Part shown: in pieces, positions 15,381 through 23,563 of the stretch | Position numbering within the stretch: the stretch's first letter is position 1 | Layout: every line of letters starts with the position of its first letter | NCBI GenBank assembly: GCA_028286365.1 | Contig: JAQBRR010000002.1 | Location: 1-42,164 of the forward strand | DNA length: 42,164 nt | Direction: 5' to 3' | DNA from: Candidatus Saccharimonadota bacterium | GTDB taxonomy: Bacteria; Patescibacteriota; Saccharimonadia; Saccharimonadales; Saccharimonadaceae | Program-made: the position numbers and the translations under genes | Notes under the pieces: model-generated | What the model saw: only the letters and a program-made list of their open reading frames with translations | Database searches by the model: none | Told to the model about the DNA's origin: nothing

Positions 15381-16613
15381 ATGCAAGAGAATTCTAAGTA
15401 CGCTGTCGGACTCGACATCGGTACCGTCACAGTCCGTTGTGTTGTCGCACATATCGATGGAACAACTGGAGCACCAACGATTGTTGGCGTAGGTAGCGCG
15501 CCCAACAGCGGTATGCGTAAGGGGACTGTTGTCACGCTAAGTGGCCCAGCACAAGCAATTGATGATGCGCTTGGCGAAGCAGAACGCATGAGCGGTTACC
15601 AGGTTGACGCCGCAACGATTAGTATTAACGGAACACATATTATTAGTACTCACACTGATGGCATGATTGCAGTAGGCGCATCAGACCACGAAATTACTCG
15701 AGACGATTTACTGCGTATTGAAGAAGTTGCGACACTCGGCAAGGTACCTGCAAATCGTGAGATTCTTGATGTGATTCCGCACGCTTACAAGCTTGATGGC
15801 CAAGATAATATCAAAGATCCACTAGGTATGACCGGTACACGCCTGGAGATCGACGCGCATGTAGTGTCGGCGCTGACTCCACACCTCGTAAATGTACAAA
15901 AGGCAGCTGACACGGCCAAGCTTATTCCTAAATCGGTTATTGTGGCTGGTGTTGCGGCGGCACGTGCAGTACTAAGTGAGCAACAGCTCGAAAATGGAGT
16001 TGCACTCGTCGATATTGGCGGCACAACGACTAATATTGCGATTTATGAGGAAGGCGATTTACAATATGCGGCTGTTTTGCCTCTGGGCGGTGTTAATATC
16101 ACCAACGATCTCGCGATTGGGCTGAAGACAGATCCCGAAATTGCAGAACTCGTGAAGATTGAACACGCATCGGCAGTCGCACGAAACGAAAATTCTGGTG
16201 TCAGCCTGAAACATGGCGGCGAGATATATAATTTTGACACGCGTGATATCGATGAAATTGTCGAAGCGCGCCTCGAAGAGATATTTGAAGCGATTCAAAA
16301 CGAATTTAAACGCGCAGGCCGTGCTGGTAAATTACCAAGCGGTGTCGTTCTTACTGGTGGAACTGCGCAACTGAAAGATATTGTCAGTTATGCCAAGGAA
16401 TCTTTAGGCCTTGCTGCACGCATTGGTAAAACTGCTGGTTATGGTGGTGTAGCTGATAATATTGAAAAACCTCAATTTGCGACCGCTGTGGGACTAATGC
16501 TCATTGACAGCGAGGGTGAAGTCACTGCTCCAACTCGAAAGAAAAAAACTAGTAATTCGATCTCAAATGCTAGCGGAGTAATATCTCGTTTTATGGCTCG
16601 CTTCAAGGCATAG
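15381..16613 (+). CDS. ftsA: Cell division protein FtsA
   Basis: A 410-residue actin-like ATPase that tethers FtsZ to the membrane. The phosphate-1 motif GLDIGTVTVRC is at the N-terminus (about 9-19), the 1C subdomain covers roughly 85-165, the second phosphate loop is ALVDIGGTTTNIAIY, and the adenosine motif GVVLTGGTAQLKD follows. The last residues (ISRFMARFKA) form a short amphipathic, basic helix, the expected membrane anchor. It has its own promoter-like boxes and no ribosome site; ftsZ follows after 65 bp with a separate TATACT. Confidence 0.95.
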   Translation: MQENSKYAVGLDIGTVTVRCVVAHIDGTTGAPTIVGVGSAPNSGMRKGTVVTLSGPAQAIDDALGEAERMSGYQVDAATISINGTHIISTHTDGMIAVGASDHEITRDDLLRIEEVATLGKVPANREILDVIPHAYKLDGQDNIKDPLGMTGTRLEIDAHVVSALTPHLVNVQKAADTAKLIPKSVIVAGVAAARAVLSEQQLENGVALVDIGGTTTNIAIYEEGDLQYAAVLPLGGVNITNDLAIGLKTDPEIAELVKIEHASAVARNENSGVSLKHGGEIYNFDTRDIDEIVEARLEEIFEAIQNEFKRAGRAGKLPSGVVLTGGTAQLKDIVSYAKESLGLAARIGKTAGYGGVADNIEKPQFATAVGLMLIDSEGEVTAPTRKKKTSNSISNASGVISRFMARFKA

Positions 16614-16678
16614 TATTTTTTTGAACTACAGTGGTATACTAAGTAGTGAATACGAAGTCTAGGGAGATTTAGAGAGAC

Positions 16679-17872
16679 ATGCCTGAAGTAAAACCAAGCG
16701 ATATACAGACGTTTGCTAGTATTAAAGTAGTAGGTGTTGGTGGTGCCGGCGGTAGTGCGGTTAACCGCATGAAAGACGCAGGCCTAACGGGTGTTCAATT
16801 CATAGCAATGAATACTGACGCACAGGCACTCCATAACTCAAAAGCTGATGTTAAATTACATCTTGGTCACACCACAACAGGTGGACTAGGTGCTGGAGCT
16901 GACCCTGCGACTGGTGAAGCTGCAGCTAACGAATCACGAGATGAGATCCGTGAGGCTCTTACAGGTGCAGATATGGTCTTTGTGACTATTGGTGCCGGCG
17001 GTGGAACGGGTAGTGGTGCTGGGCATATCGTCGCTGAAGTTGCACGCGAACTCGGTATCTTGGTTGTCGGTGTTGCCACTAAACCATTTAGCTTCGAGGG
17101 CGAAAAGCGTCGTCAGAATGCTGAATGGGCGATTTCTCAGTTGGGACGACAAGTTGATACATTGATTACGATTCCAAATGACCGCTTACTACAGACAATC
17201 GACCGTCGTACACCGCTTCTTGAAACGTTCAAGATTGCAGATGATGTACTTCGCCAAGGTGTCCAAGGTATCTCGGAGTTAATTACCGAACACGGACTTA
17301 TCAACCTCGATTTTGCTGACGTTAAGGCCATTATGAGCAACGCTGGATCGGCTCTTATGGGTATTGGACGTGCAAGCGGGGACAATCGTGCCTCTCAGGC
17401 TGCTCAGCAAGCCATTGAGTCACCACTAATTGAAGTTTCGATTGATGGTGCCAAGGGAGTTCTATTCAATGTTACCGGTGGCTACGATATGAGTATGAGT
17501 GAGATTCAAGAAGCTGCTGAGATTATTACCAGTGCTGTCTCACCTGATGCAAACATTATCTTTGGTGCAACCCTTAAGCCAGAACTTGAAGATGAGCTCA
17601 TCATTACGGTTATTGCAACTGGTTTTGACTCTGCGTACTTCCACCAGAAGGCAAATGATATTCAAGAGGAAGCATCAGAGAAAACTGAACTGACCGAAGA
17701 CGCAGTTAACAACATTGATATGAACCTTGATCACACTGAGGCTGCCGCTGCCTTTGCTGAGGAAAATACTCACGATATTTGGAATCAACCAAACGAGGAT
17801 GAGGAAGAGTCTGATACACCTGCGTTCCTACGTCGTCGCAAGAAAAACAAGAAACATAACAAGGAAGACTAA
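16679..17872 (+). CDS. ftsZ: Cell division protein FtsZ
   Basis: A 397-residue tubulin-like GTPase forming the division ring. The N-terminal nucleotide loop GVGGAGGSAVNRM, the signature GGGTGSGAG and the T7-loop region NLDFADVKAIM are intact, so it should bind GTP and polymerise. An acidic linker (about 325-380) leads to TPAFLRRR, the conserved C-terminal peptide that binds FtsA, followed by an unusually basic tail (RRKKNKKHNKED). A TATACT box and GGGAGA lie before the start. nrdR follows by 6 bp. Confidence 0.97.
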   Translation: MPEVKPSDIQTFASIKVVGVGGAGGSAVNRMKDAGLTGVQFIAMNTDAQALHNSKADVKLHLGHTTTGGLGAGADPATGEAAANESRDEIREALTGADMVFVTIGAGGGTGSGAGHIVAEVARELGILVVGVATKPFSFEGEKRRQNAEWAISQLGRQVDTLITIPNDRLLQTIDRRTPLLETFKIADDVLRQGVQGISELITEHGLINLDFADVKAIMSNAGSALMGIGRASGDNRASQAAQQAIESPLIEVSIDGAKGVLFNVTGGYDMSMSEIQEAAEIITSAVSPDANIIFGATLKPELEDELIITVIATGFDSAYFHQKANDIQEEASEKTELTEDAVNNIDMNLDHTEAAAAFAEENTHDIWNQPNEDEEESDTPAFLRRRKKNKKHNKED

Positions 17873-17878
17873 CGCCTA

Positions 17879-18334
17879 ATGGCCAAGTACAACATCGGTG
17901 ACAGTCGAGTAATTGAATCACGCGAAGTTAGTGATGGTGTAACAATTCGTCGCCGCCGCGAGTCGCCCGACGGGAAACGGTTTACAACGTATGAGCGTGT
18001 CGAGAAGCCAAATCTAGCAGTTATAAAAAAAGACGGTGGACGTGAATTATTCGATCGCGAAAAACTCGCCAATGCTATTAAACGTTCAGTCGGTAAGTTC
18101 TTTGCATCCGAAGTAGAAGTCGAAGAAATGATCAATGAGATTGAGGATGCCCTTTATGCGATTGGCGAAAATGAGATTACGTCAAAGCAGATTGGCGACA
18201 AGGTTCTCGATGAACTTGCAGAGCGTAACGAAGTTGCCTATGTACGATTTGCGAGTGTTTATCACGAATTTAAAACACTTGATGATTTTGTGAAAATCCT
18301 TGAGCATAGCCGTAAACCAAAAAAGAGTGAGTAA
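17879..18334 (+). CDS. nrdR: NrdR-type regulator lacking its zinc ribbon
   Basis: A 151-residue protein. From DSRVIESR through IRRRRE, KRFTTYERVE and the ATP-cone (about 45-135, VIKKDGGRELFDREKLANAI... to VYHEFKTLDDF) it follows NrdR, the repressor of ribonucleotide reductase genes that senses ATP/dATP. In NrdR the first 10 and the 30-35 region hold two CxxC pairs that form a DNA-binding zinc ribbon. Here they read AKYN and ESPDGK: all four cysteines are gone and the protein has no Cys at all. The arginine-rich strand is kept. DNA binding must therefore be zinc-free or lost. It follows ftsZ by 6 bp, a placement that may link nucleotide supply with division. Confidence 0.88.
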   Translation: MAKYNIGDSRVIESREVSDGVTIRRRRESPDGKRFTTYERVEKPNLAVIKKDGGRELFDREKLANAIKRSVGKFFASEVEVEEMINEIEDALYAIGENEITSKQIGDKVLDELAERNEVAYVRFASVYHEFKTLDDFVKILEHSRKPKKSE

Positions 18335-18341
18335 CAAATAG

Positions 18342-18602
18342 ATGAAGGTAGTCATTGTATATAAAAATGATAGTGATTCCGCACGCGACGTGCTCGATTT
18401 TTTGCGTGATTTTGAGCGTCAAACGGGGCATCCTCTTAAGACGCTCGAACCTGAATCCGCAGAGGGTGAGCAGTTTTGTAGAGCCTACGACATAGTTGAA
18501 TACCCAACTGTCATTGCGCTATCTGATGACAGTGTTATGCAAAATACATGGACTGGACTACCGCTACCCACGATTAGTGAGGTAAGTTACTATGTTCAGT
18601 AA
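18342..18602 (+). CDS. Thioredoxin-fold protein without CxxC
   Basis: An 86-residue protein with a beta-alpha-beta start (MKVVIVYKND), a central FCRAYDIVEYPTVIAL segment and a closing helix. The YPT is the cis-proline turn of the thioredoxin fold. The active-site CxxC at the first strand end is missing (KNDSDS), and only one Cys remains (about residue 46), so it cannot be a dithiol reductase. The end overlaps the VKOR gene by 11 bp, so the two are made together; the natural partner of VKOR is a thioredoxin-like protein. It may bind rather than reduce partners. Confidence 0.7.
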   Translation: MKVVIVYKNDSDSARDVLDFLRDFERQTGHPLKTLEPESAEGEQFCRAYDIVEYPTVIALSDDSVMQNTWTGLPLPTISEVSYYVQ

Positions 18603-19227
18603 ATTTAAAATATTCTTCACTCATAAGGATAAAAACCTTCGAGATAACCGCTGGATCTTTACTAGTATGCTTATTGGAGCAGCATTTAGCCTTCTTGCTG
18701 CTTTTGTCTTATCTGTTGAATCAATTGATATCGCTAAAAACCCAAATGCACAACTGAGTTGTAGTATTAACGCTGTTATAAACTGTGCTACCGTTGCCAG
18801 ACATCCTTCGGCGTCACTGCTAGGGTTTCCTAATAGTTTCCTCGGCCTCGTTGCCGAACCAGTTGTTATCACCGTCGCAATTGCAGGACTCGCTGGTGTG
18901 AAATTTCCGAGGCGATTCCTCTTTACCGCACAAATTTTTTATGCAGCTGGCTTTGTCTTTGCATACTATCTGTTTTTCACAAGCATGTTTGTGATTCAGG
19001 CGCTCTGTCCATGGTGTTTGCTCGTGACACTTTCGACAACCTTTGTTTTCTTCTCGATGGCGCGCTATAACATTCGCGAAGATAATTTATACTTGCCCAG
19101 AGCAGTAGCTGCGAAGGCAAAAGCCTTCATTACTCGTGATTATGACAAATTTACCTTAGCGATTATTGTTGTTGCGATTATTGCGGGCATTATTCTCAAA
19201 TACGGCTCTGCCTTATTTGCGCAATAG
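18592..19227 (+). CDS. VKOR-family disulfide-forming membrane protein
   Basis: A 211-residue membrane protein with about five hydrophobic segments. The VKOR pattern is intact: the loop cysteine pair (Cys57 and Cys65, LSCSINAVINC), the GFPNS motif near residue 78, and the quinone-facing active site CPWC (139-142). Bacterial VKOR replaces DsbB: it passes electrons from secreted thiol oxidases to quinones and so drives disulfide formation outside the membrane. Many bacterial VKORs carry a fused thioredoxin domain; here the following part ends in one more membrane helix and no such domain. The overlapping upstream gene encodes a thioredoxin-fold protein, but without CxxC. Confidence 0.92.
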   Translation: MFSKFKIFFTHKDKNLRDNRWIFTSMLIGAAFSLLAAFVLSVESIDIAKNPNAQLSCSINAVINCATVARHPSASLLGFPNSFLGLVAEPVVITVAIAGLAGVKFPRRFLFTAQIFYAAGFVFAYYLFFTSMFVIQALCPWCLLVTLSTTFVFFSMARYNIREDNLYLPRAVAAKAKAFITRDYDKFTLAIIVVAIIAGIILKYGSALFAQ

Positions 19228-19282
19228 CTTGTACTTGCATCTGCTACGTTAACTGACTATACTTATCCTTAGAAGCGCCCAC

Positions 19283-19457
19283 CTAGGTGGTAAGTGGTTA
19301 TCACCCACAAATGCTCCTAGAAGAAACCCTGCAAGGGAAGTAGAACTAGGCGTTAATCGGCACGTTAGATCGAACAAATAAGTGCTAAAAGAATCACGTC
19401 TTTTGGAAGCCAGATGGTAACGTCCACATCGGACTCTGGCAGACTAAAGAGGTGATT
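19283..19457 (+). promoter_or_regulatory. T-box-like leader of ileS
   Basis: Elements in order: hairpin GGTGGTAA-GTGG-TTATCACC (19286-19305) with an ATC that could be an Ile specifier, a small stem CCCT-GCA-AGGG (19327-19337), stem III-like GGCAC/GTGCT (19359-19386), then an antiterminator-like domain: GCCAGA (19409-19414), 7-nt bulge TGGTAAC, GTCC, ACATC, GGAC and TCTGGC (to 19440). The bulge TGGT would pair with the ACCA end of tRNA-Ile. A helix AATCACGTCTTT (19392-19403) with AAAGAGGTGATT (19446-19457), one mismatch, encloses it and runs into a T-rich tract. Transcriptional or translational mode is not clear. Confidence 0.65.
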
Positions 19458-19478
19458 TTTATTTTAGAAAGGTAAAAT

Positions 19479-22340
19479 GTGAAATTTAAAGCCAACACTC
19501 GTCGTCGAGCTCTCGAATACGAAAAAGATCTGGTACAGCAATGGAAAACGAACAAGACGTTTGAAAAGTCGGTTGCGCAGCGTTCCGTCAATAATTCCTA
19601 TGTTTTTTATGATGGCCCTCCGTTTATTACGGGCATACCGCATCATGGCACACTACTGAGTTCTATTGTTAAAGACGTCGTGCCTCGCTATCAGACGATG
19701 AAGGGTAAGCATGTCGAGCGTGTTTGGGGCTGGGATACACATGGGCTGCCAGCAGAAAATTTCGTTGAGAAAAAGCTCGGTATTACGAGTCGTCATGACA
19801 TTGGTGAAAAGATTAGTTTAGTTGATTACATTACAACTGCTAGGGAGAGTATGGTCAGCAATGCTGCACTCTGGGAGAGTACGATTGATCGGATTGGTCG
19901 TTGGGTTGATTTTAAGGGCGCATATAAAACAATGGACAAAGATTATATGGAATCTGTCTGGTGGGCGTTTAAACAGTTATACGAAAAGGGCAAAATTTAC
20001 GAAGGTGAACGAGTACTTATGTATGACACCAAATGGGCAACGCCACTTTCCAAGGCTGAGGTTACGATGGACGCAGGTGCGTACCAAGTCGTCACTGACC
20101 CAAGCGTTTATGTGAAGTTTAAGTTAGTCGATGAAGATGTGTTCGTCCTCGCCTGGACAACGACACCATGGACACTTCCAGCTAACACAGCTCTCGCGGT
20201 TAATTCTGAAGTTGAATATGTTGAAGTTGAATTAGATGGTACTCACTATATTGTTGCTAAAGAGCTAGCGAGCAAAGTATTTACAGATGAAAAGCACCAA
20301 GTCCTTAACTACAAAGTCGTGCGTTCATTCAAAGGCTCTCACTTGGTAGGCAAAAAATATGAGCCATTATTTGAAGATCGTGGTGAGAATGCGCATGTGA
20401 TTTGGGCTGCTGAATATGTTACGACCGAATCAGGTACAGGCATTGTTCACTTGGCACCTGCCTATGGCGAAGAGGATTTTCTGTTTGCTAAAGAAGTTGG
20501 CATTCCTGTTGTCCATGTTCTTGACGAATATGGAATTTATACAGAAGGTGATTGGGTTGGCGAAGATGTCTGGATTATTAACAAAACCATCGCAAAGACA
20601 CTGCTCGAACGTGGTGTTGTTTGGAAAATTGACTATATTCAACACGAATATCCGCATAATCCACGCACAGGTAATCGTTTGATGTATCGTGCGCATCCAA
20701 GTTGGTTTATGGATATTGATGGTCAGCGCACTGAGATGCTTGAGCAAAATAGTGAGAATATTACGTGGTTTCCAGAACACATCAAACATGGACGATTTGA
20801 AAAAACTATCGAAACAGCACCCGACTGGAACTTGTCTCGTGATCGATTCTGGGCAACTGCAATGCCTGTTTGGAAAGGCAGTGATAATGATGGTAATGAG
20901 CGTATCAAGGTGATTGGTAGTTACGCAGAACTTGCTGAACTAAGTGGTGTGACACTTGATGATTACCACCGTCCATGGGTCGACGATATTACTTTTGAAA
21001 TTGACGGCGTGACCTATACAAGAATTGAGAAGGTTATGGATGGTTGGTTTGAAAGTGGCAGTATGCCATTCGCACAGTTTCATTATCCATTCGAAAATGT
21101 CGAGAAATTTGAACAAAATTTCCCTGGTGATTTTATTGTTGAATATGTCGGGCAAGTTCGTGCCTGGTTCTATTATGTCCATGCGGTGAATGTCGGTTTA
21201 TTTGGGCACAACGCATTCAAGAATGTGATTGTAACGGGTAATATTGCTGGTAATGATGGCCGCAAGATGAGTAAATCATTAGGTAACTTTACCGATCCGA
21301 ATGTTTTAATGGACGAATATTCAGCTGATAGTCTCCGCCTCTTGTTGTTACAATCACCAGTGTTAAATGGTGAGGATTTTGCGTTGCAGGACAAGGAAGT
21401 AGGGGACGTCGCACGTAAACTCAGCATGGTCTGGAATATGTATGACTTCTTTACAATGTACGCTGAAGTCGATGGCTGGGAATTTAATGGTGACCTGTCC
21501 GATCCGACTGAGAACCTAGAGAATCCACTCGATCAATGGGTAGTAAGTCGCGTGCATCAGCTAACAGCTGAGGTAGGAAAATACATGGATGCATACGATA
21601 TTCCAAATGCAGTAAAGCCGATCTTACCATTCATCGAAGATGCCAGTAACTGGTATGTTCGTCGTTCACGTCGCCGTTTTTGGAAATCAGGTGACGACAC
21701 GGACAAGAATAATGCCTACCGAACACTCCATTATGTGTTGGTTCAATTGTCTCAAATTTTAGCACCGTTTACACCATTCCTCGCGGAGGAGTTGTACCAG
21801 AAACTCACTGGCGGCGAGAGTGTGCATCTTCTCGATTGGCCAACTGGAGGACATGTTAATGAGCTAGTCGTATCGGATATGGAGCTTGTTCGTGAGTATG
21901 TGAATCAAGGCCTCAGTATTCGCGCCAAAGAGCGACAGAAAGTTCGACAGCCGCTTGCCAGTGTGACTGTCCCGACGTTCGGAACGACGATAGATTTCAA
22001 GGATATTTTAAAGGACGAGTTAAATGTTAAGGACGTTTTTGACGGTGGAGAAGTCTCACTTGATTTATACGTAACACCAGAACTCGCTCGCGAAGGTTTG
22101 ATGCGTGAGGTCGTACGTCATGTCCAGAGCGCACGTAAAGACGCGGGCCTTAACGTTGATGATCGAATCAATCTGAGCCTAAAAGCAGATGATAATAACT
22201 TGCAAACTGCTATTAAAGAATACGAGACAATCATCACTGACGAAACATTGGCTACGAATCTTAATGACGGCGAATATACCTATACGGCAACGGTAAAAAT
22301 TGATGGAGTAGAGCTACTTATCAGTCTGGAAAAGGCCTAA
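19479..22340 (+). CDS. ileS: Isoleucyl-tRNA synthetase
   Basis: A 953-residue class I synthetase charging tRNA-Ile. The HIGH motif appears as GIPHHGTLL near residue 52, the editing domain (CP1) contains WTTTPWTLPANTAL and YGEEDF, and the KMSKS loop is GRKMSKSLGNF. The C-terminal anticodon domain and a tail with beta strands follow; no C-terminal zinc-binding Cys cluster is seen, as in the eukaryote-like IleRS type. It begins with GTG at 19479, preceded by AGAAAGG. A 250-bp leader with T-box features sits before it. It overlaps the NUDIX gene by one base (TAATG). Confidence 0.96.
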   Translation: MKFKANTRRRALEYEKDLVQQWKTNKTFEKSVAQRSVNNSYVFYDGPPFITGIPHHGTLLSSIVKDVVPRYQTMKGKHVERVWGWDTHGLPAENFVEKKLGITSRHDIGEKISLVDYITTARESMVSNAALWESTIDRIGRWVDFKGAYKTMDKDYMESVWWAFKQLYEKGKIYEGERVLMYDTKWATPLSKAEVTMDAGAYQVVTDPSVYVKFKLVDEDVFVLAWTTTPWTLPANTALAVNSEVEYVEVELDGTHYIVAKELASKVFTDEKHQVLNYKVVRSFKGSHLVGKKYEPLFEDRGENAHVIWAAEYVTTESGTGIVHLAPAYGEEDFLFAKEVGIPVVHVLDEYGIYTEGDWVGEDVWIINKTIAKTLLERGVVWKIDYIQHEYPHNPRTGNRLMYRAHPSWFMDIDGQRTEMLEQNSENITWFPEHIKHGRFEKTIETAPDWNLSRDRFWATAMPVWKGSDNDGNERIKVIGSYAELAELSGVTLDDYHRPWVDDITFEIDGVTYTRIEKVMDGWFESGSMPFAQFHYPFENVEKFEQNFPGDFIVEYVGQVRAWFYYVHAVNVGLFGHNAFKNVIVTGNIAGNDGRKMSKSLGNFTDPNVLMDEYSADSLRLLLLQSPVLNGEDFALQDKEVGDVARKLSMVWNMYDFFTMYAEVDGWEFNGDLSDPTENLENPLDQWVVSRVHQLTAEVGKYMDAYDIPNAVKPILPFIEDASNWYVRRSRRRFWKSGDDTDKNNAYRTLHYVLVQLSQILAPFTPFLAEELYQKLTGGESVHLLDWPTGGHVNELVVSDMELVREYVNQGLSIRAKERQKVRQPLASVTVPTFGTTIDFKDILKDELNVKDVFDGGEVSLDLYVTPELAREGLMREVVRHVQSARKDAGLNVDDRINLSLKADDNNLQTAIKEYETIITDETLATNLNDGEYTYTATVKIDGVELLISLEKA

Positions 22341-22768
22341 TGGAACCACGAGTTGGTGTCGGCGTTTTTGTGATTCGTGGCGGCAAATTCCTCATGGGAC
22401 ATCGCAACGGTTCACATGGATCAGGTACCTGGTCAATCCCAGGTGGCCATATGGAGTTTGGTGAATCTTTTGAACAAACAGCCAAGCGAGAAGTCATGGA
22501 AGAAACAGGGATGACTATAAAAAACGTTCGTTTCGGTGCGGTCACTAATGATTTCTTTGAGAGTGATAACAAGCATTACGTAACTGTTTGGGTTATTAGT
22601 GAATGGGATAAGAATGAACCACAGCTCACTGAGCCTGATAAATTTGTTGACCAAGAGTGGATAGATATCGACAATTTGCCAGAACCTTTATTCCAGCCTT
22701 GGGACGCGCTTTTGAAGAGTGAGTTTATCGACGAGATAAAACAGCAAATCAAAACCTCCGCTACCTAG
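22340..22768 (+). CDS. NUDIX hydrolase (NUDT15/MTH2-like)
   Basis: A 142-residue nucleotide-pyrophosphate hydrolase. The full Nudix box is present from GGHMEFGE to REVMEETGM (about 34-57), with the metal-binding REVMEE. The start (PRVGVGVFVIRGGKFLMGHR) and SWSIPGGH-like context (GTWSIPGGH) match the NUDT15/MTH2 group, which removes oxidised or abnormal nucleoside triphosphates. The exact substrate is not fixed by sequence. The ATG shares a base with the ileS stop codon, so it is coupled to ileS translation. A hairpin repeat follows its end. Confidence 0.92.
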   Translation: MEPRVGVGVFVIRGGKFLMGHRNGSHGSGTWSIPGGHMEFGESFEQTAKREVMEETGMTIKNVRFGAVTNDFFESDNKHYVTVWVISEWDKNEPQLTEPDKFVDQEWIDIDNLPEPLFQPWDALLKSEFIDEIKQQIKTSAT

Positions 22769-22808
22769 CACTATATTCAGTTATCTGCGTTTGAAGCCTG
22801 AAATTTTC

Positions 22809-22835
22809 CTGAGCAAAGGTCCGTCCTTTGCAGAG
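22809..22835. repeat. Dispersed hairpin repeat, copy 2
   Basis: CTGAGCAAAGG (22809-22819), loop TCCGT and CCTTTGCAGAG (22825-22835) form a stem whose inner part (GCAAAGG/CCTTTGC) is perfect. The flanks ATTTTC and GAAAAT extend the pairing. It is the inverse-orientation copy of 15257-15283. Confidence 0.7.
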
Positions 22836-22872
22836 AAGAAAATGGGGAATTCGTCAAAAGGAAGAACCTATA

Positions 22873-22901
22873 TTGACAATTTATAATGTTTATGCTAATA
22901 T
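22873..22901 (+). promoter_or_regulatory. Strong promoter of the acidic protein gene
   Basis: TTGACA (22873-22878), a 17-nt spacer and TATGC with TAATAT (22896-22901). It is the third member of the promoter set at 750-778 and 1483-1511. The start codon is 29 nt downstream after an A-rich leader with no clear ribosome site. Confidence 0.8.
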
Positions 22902-22930
22902 GTATGTAATAACACTTTAAAAATAAATAT

Positions 22931-23143
22931 ATGTCATTACTACAATACCTAAAACTTCAGCCACTTGAACCAAACGATGATGGGACGTCTAGTAGTCCAC
23001 TCGATGATTATGCTCAGGACGAGAGTATTTCACTTGATGATGATCTCGATGAGCAAGCGCTTGATGAGGCCTGGAATAATATCGTAAAAGATATTGAACA
23101 GGATCCTGAATGGTTTCGTTTTAACGACGACGATAAAGAATAG
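22931..23143 (+). CDS. Small acidic protein of unknown function
   Basis: A 70-residue, strongly acidic protein with about one third Asp and Glu, few basic residues and no Cys. The middle (GTSSSPLDDYAQDESISLDDD) should be disordered; a helix with conserved-looking aromatic residues (ALDEAWNNIVKDI...PEWFRF) ends it. No family is recognised. Its strong promoter and lone start suggest high expression. The zincin gene begins 17 bp downstream, behind its own -10 box. An acidic partner or inhibitor for that enzyme is possible but only a guess. Confidence 0.75.
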   Translation: MSLLQYLKLQPLEPNDDGTSSSPLDDYAQDESISLDDDLDEQALDEAWNNIVKDIEQDPEWFRFNDDDKE

Positions 23144-23148
23144 TTTGC

Positions 23149-23154
23149 TATACT
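23149..23154 (+). promoter_or_regulatory. Extended -10 promoter of the zincin gene (leaderless)
   Basis: TGC-TATACT (hexamer 23149-23154) ends 6 nt before the ATG at 23161, inside the 17-bp gap after the acidic protein gene. Confidence 0.65.
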
Positions 23155-23160
23155 AAGTAT

Positions 23161-23559
23161 ATGAATTTAAGTGATGAGGAATTTGATCGTCTGATTACCC
23201 GAGCAATGGACGAGCTTCCTCAAAAATACATTAAGGGTCTACAGAACGTAGCGATTGTCTACGCTGATGACCCCGATCAATATCAGCACGTGAAGGCACA
23301 GTTAACAGAGAATAGTCTGTTATTTGGATTATACGAAGGCATACCACTGACGAAGCGGGGAATCGGCTATAATTTTGTACTGCCTGACAAAATTACCTTG
23401 TTCAAGAACCCTATCCTGTTTGTTTCACATACACCCGAGCAGCTATTCGAACAGATCAAACGGACACTTTGGCATGAAATTGCGCACTATTATGGGCTCA
23501 ATCACGATCGTATTCATGAACTAGAGCATCGCATAAAACCAACCGAACAGTTACAATAG
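23161..23559 (+). CDS. Zincin-type metallopeptidase family protein
   Basis: A 132-residue protein of the small metallopeptidase family (PF06262/COG3824 type). Its zinc site is HEIAHYYGLNHD (about 105-116), giving the extended HExxHxxGxxHD pattern of metzincin-like enzymes. The N-terminal LSDEEFDRLITRAMDELPQKY is the family start. No signal peptide is seen, so it should be cytoplasmic; the substrate is unknown in the family. It is predicted to be leaderless. The galU-like gene starts 4 bp after its stop codon. Confidence 0.88.
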   Translation: MNLSDEEFDRLITRAMDELPQKYIKGLQNVAIVYADDPDQYQHVKAQLTENSLLFGLYEGIPLTKRGIGYNFVLPDKITLFKNPILFVSHTPEQLFEQIKRTLWHEIAHYYGLNHDRIHELEHRIKPTEQLQ

Positions 23560-23563
23560 ACGC

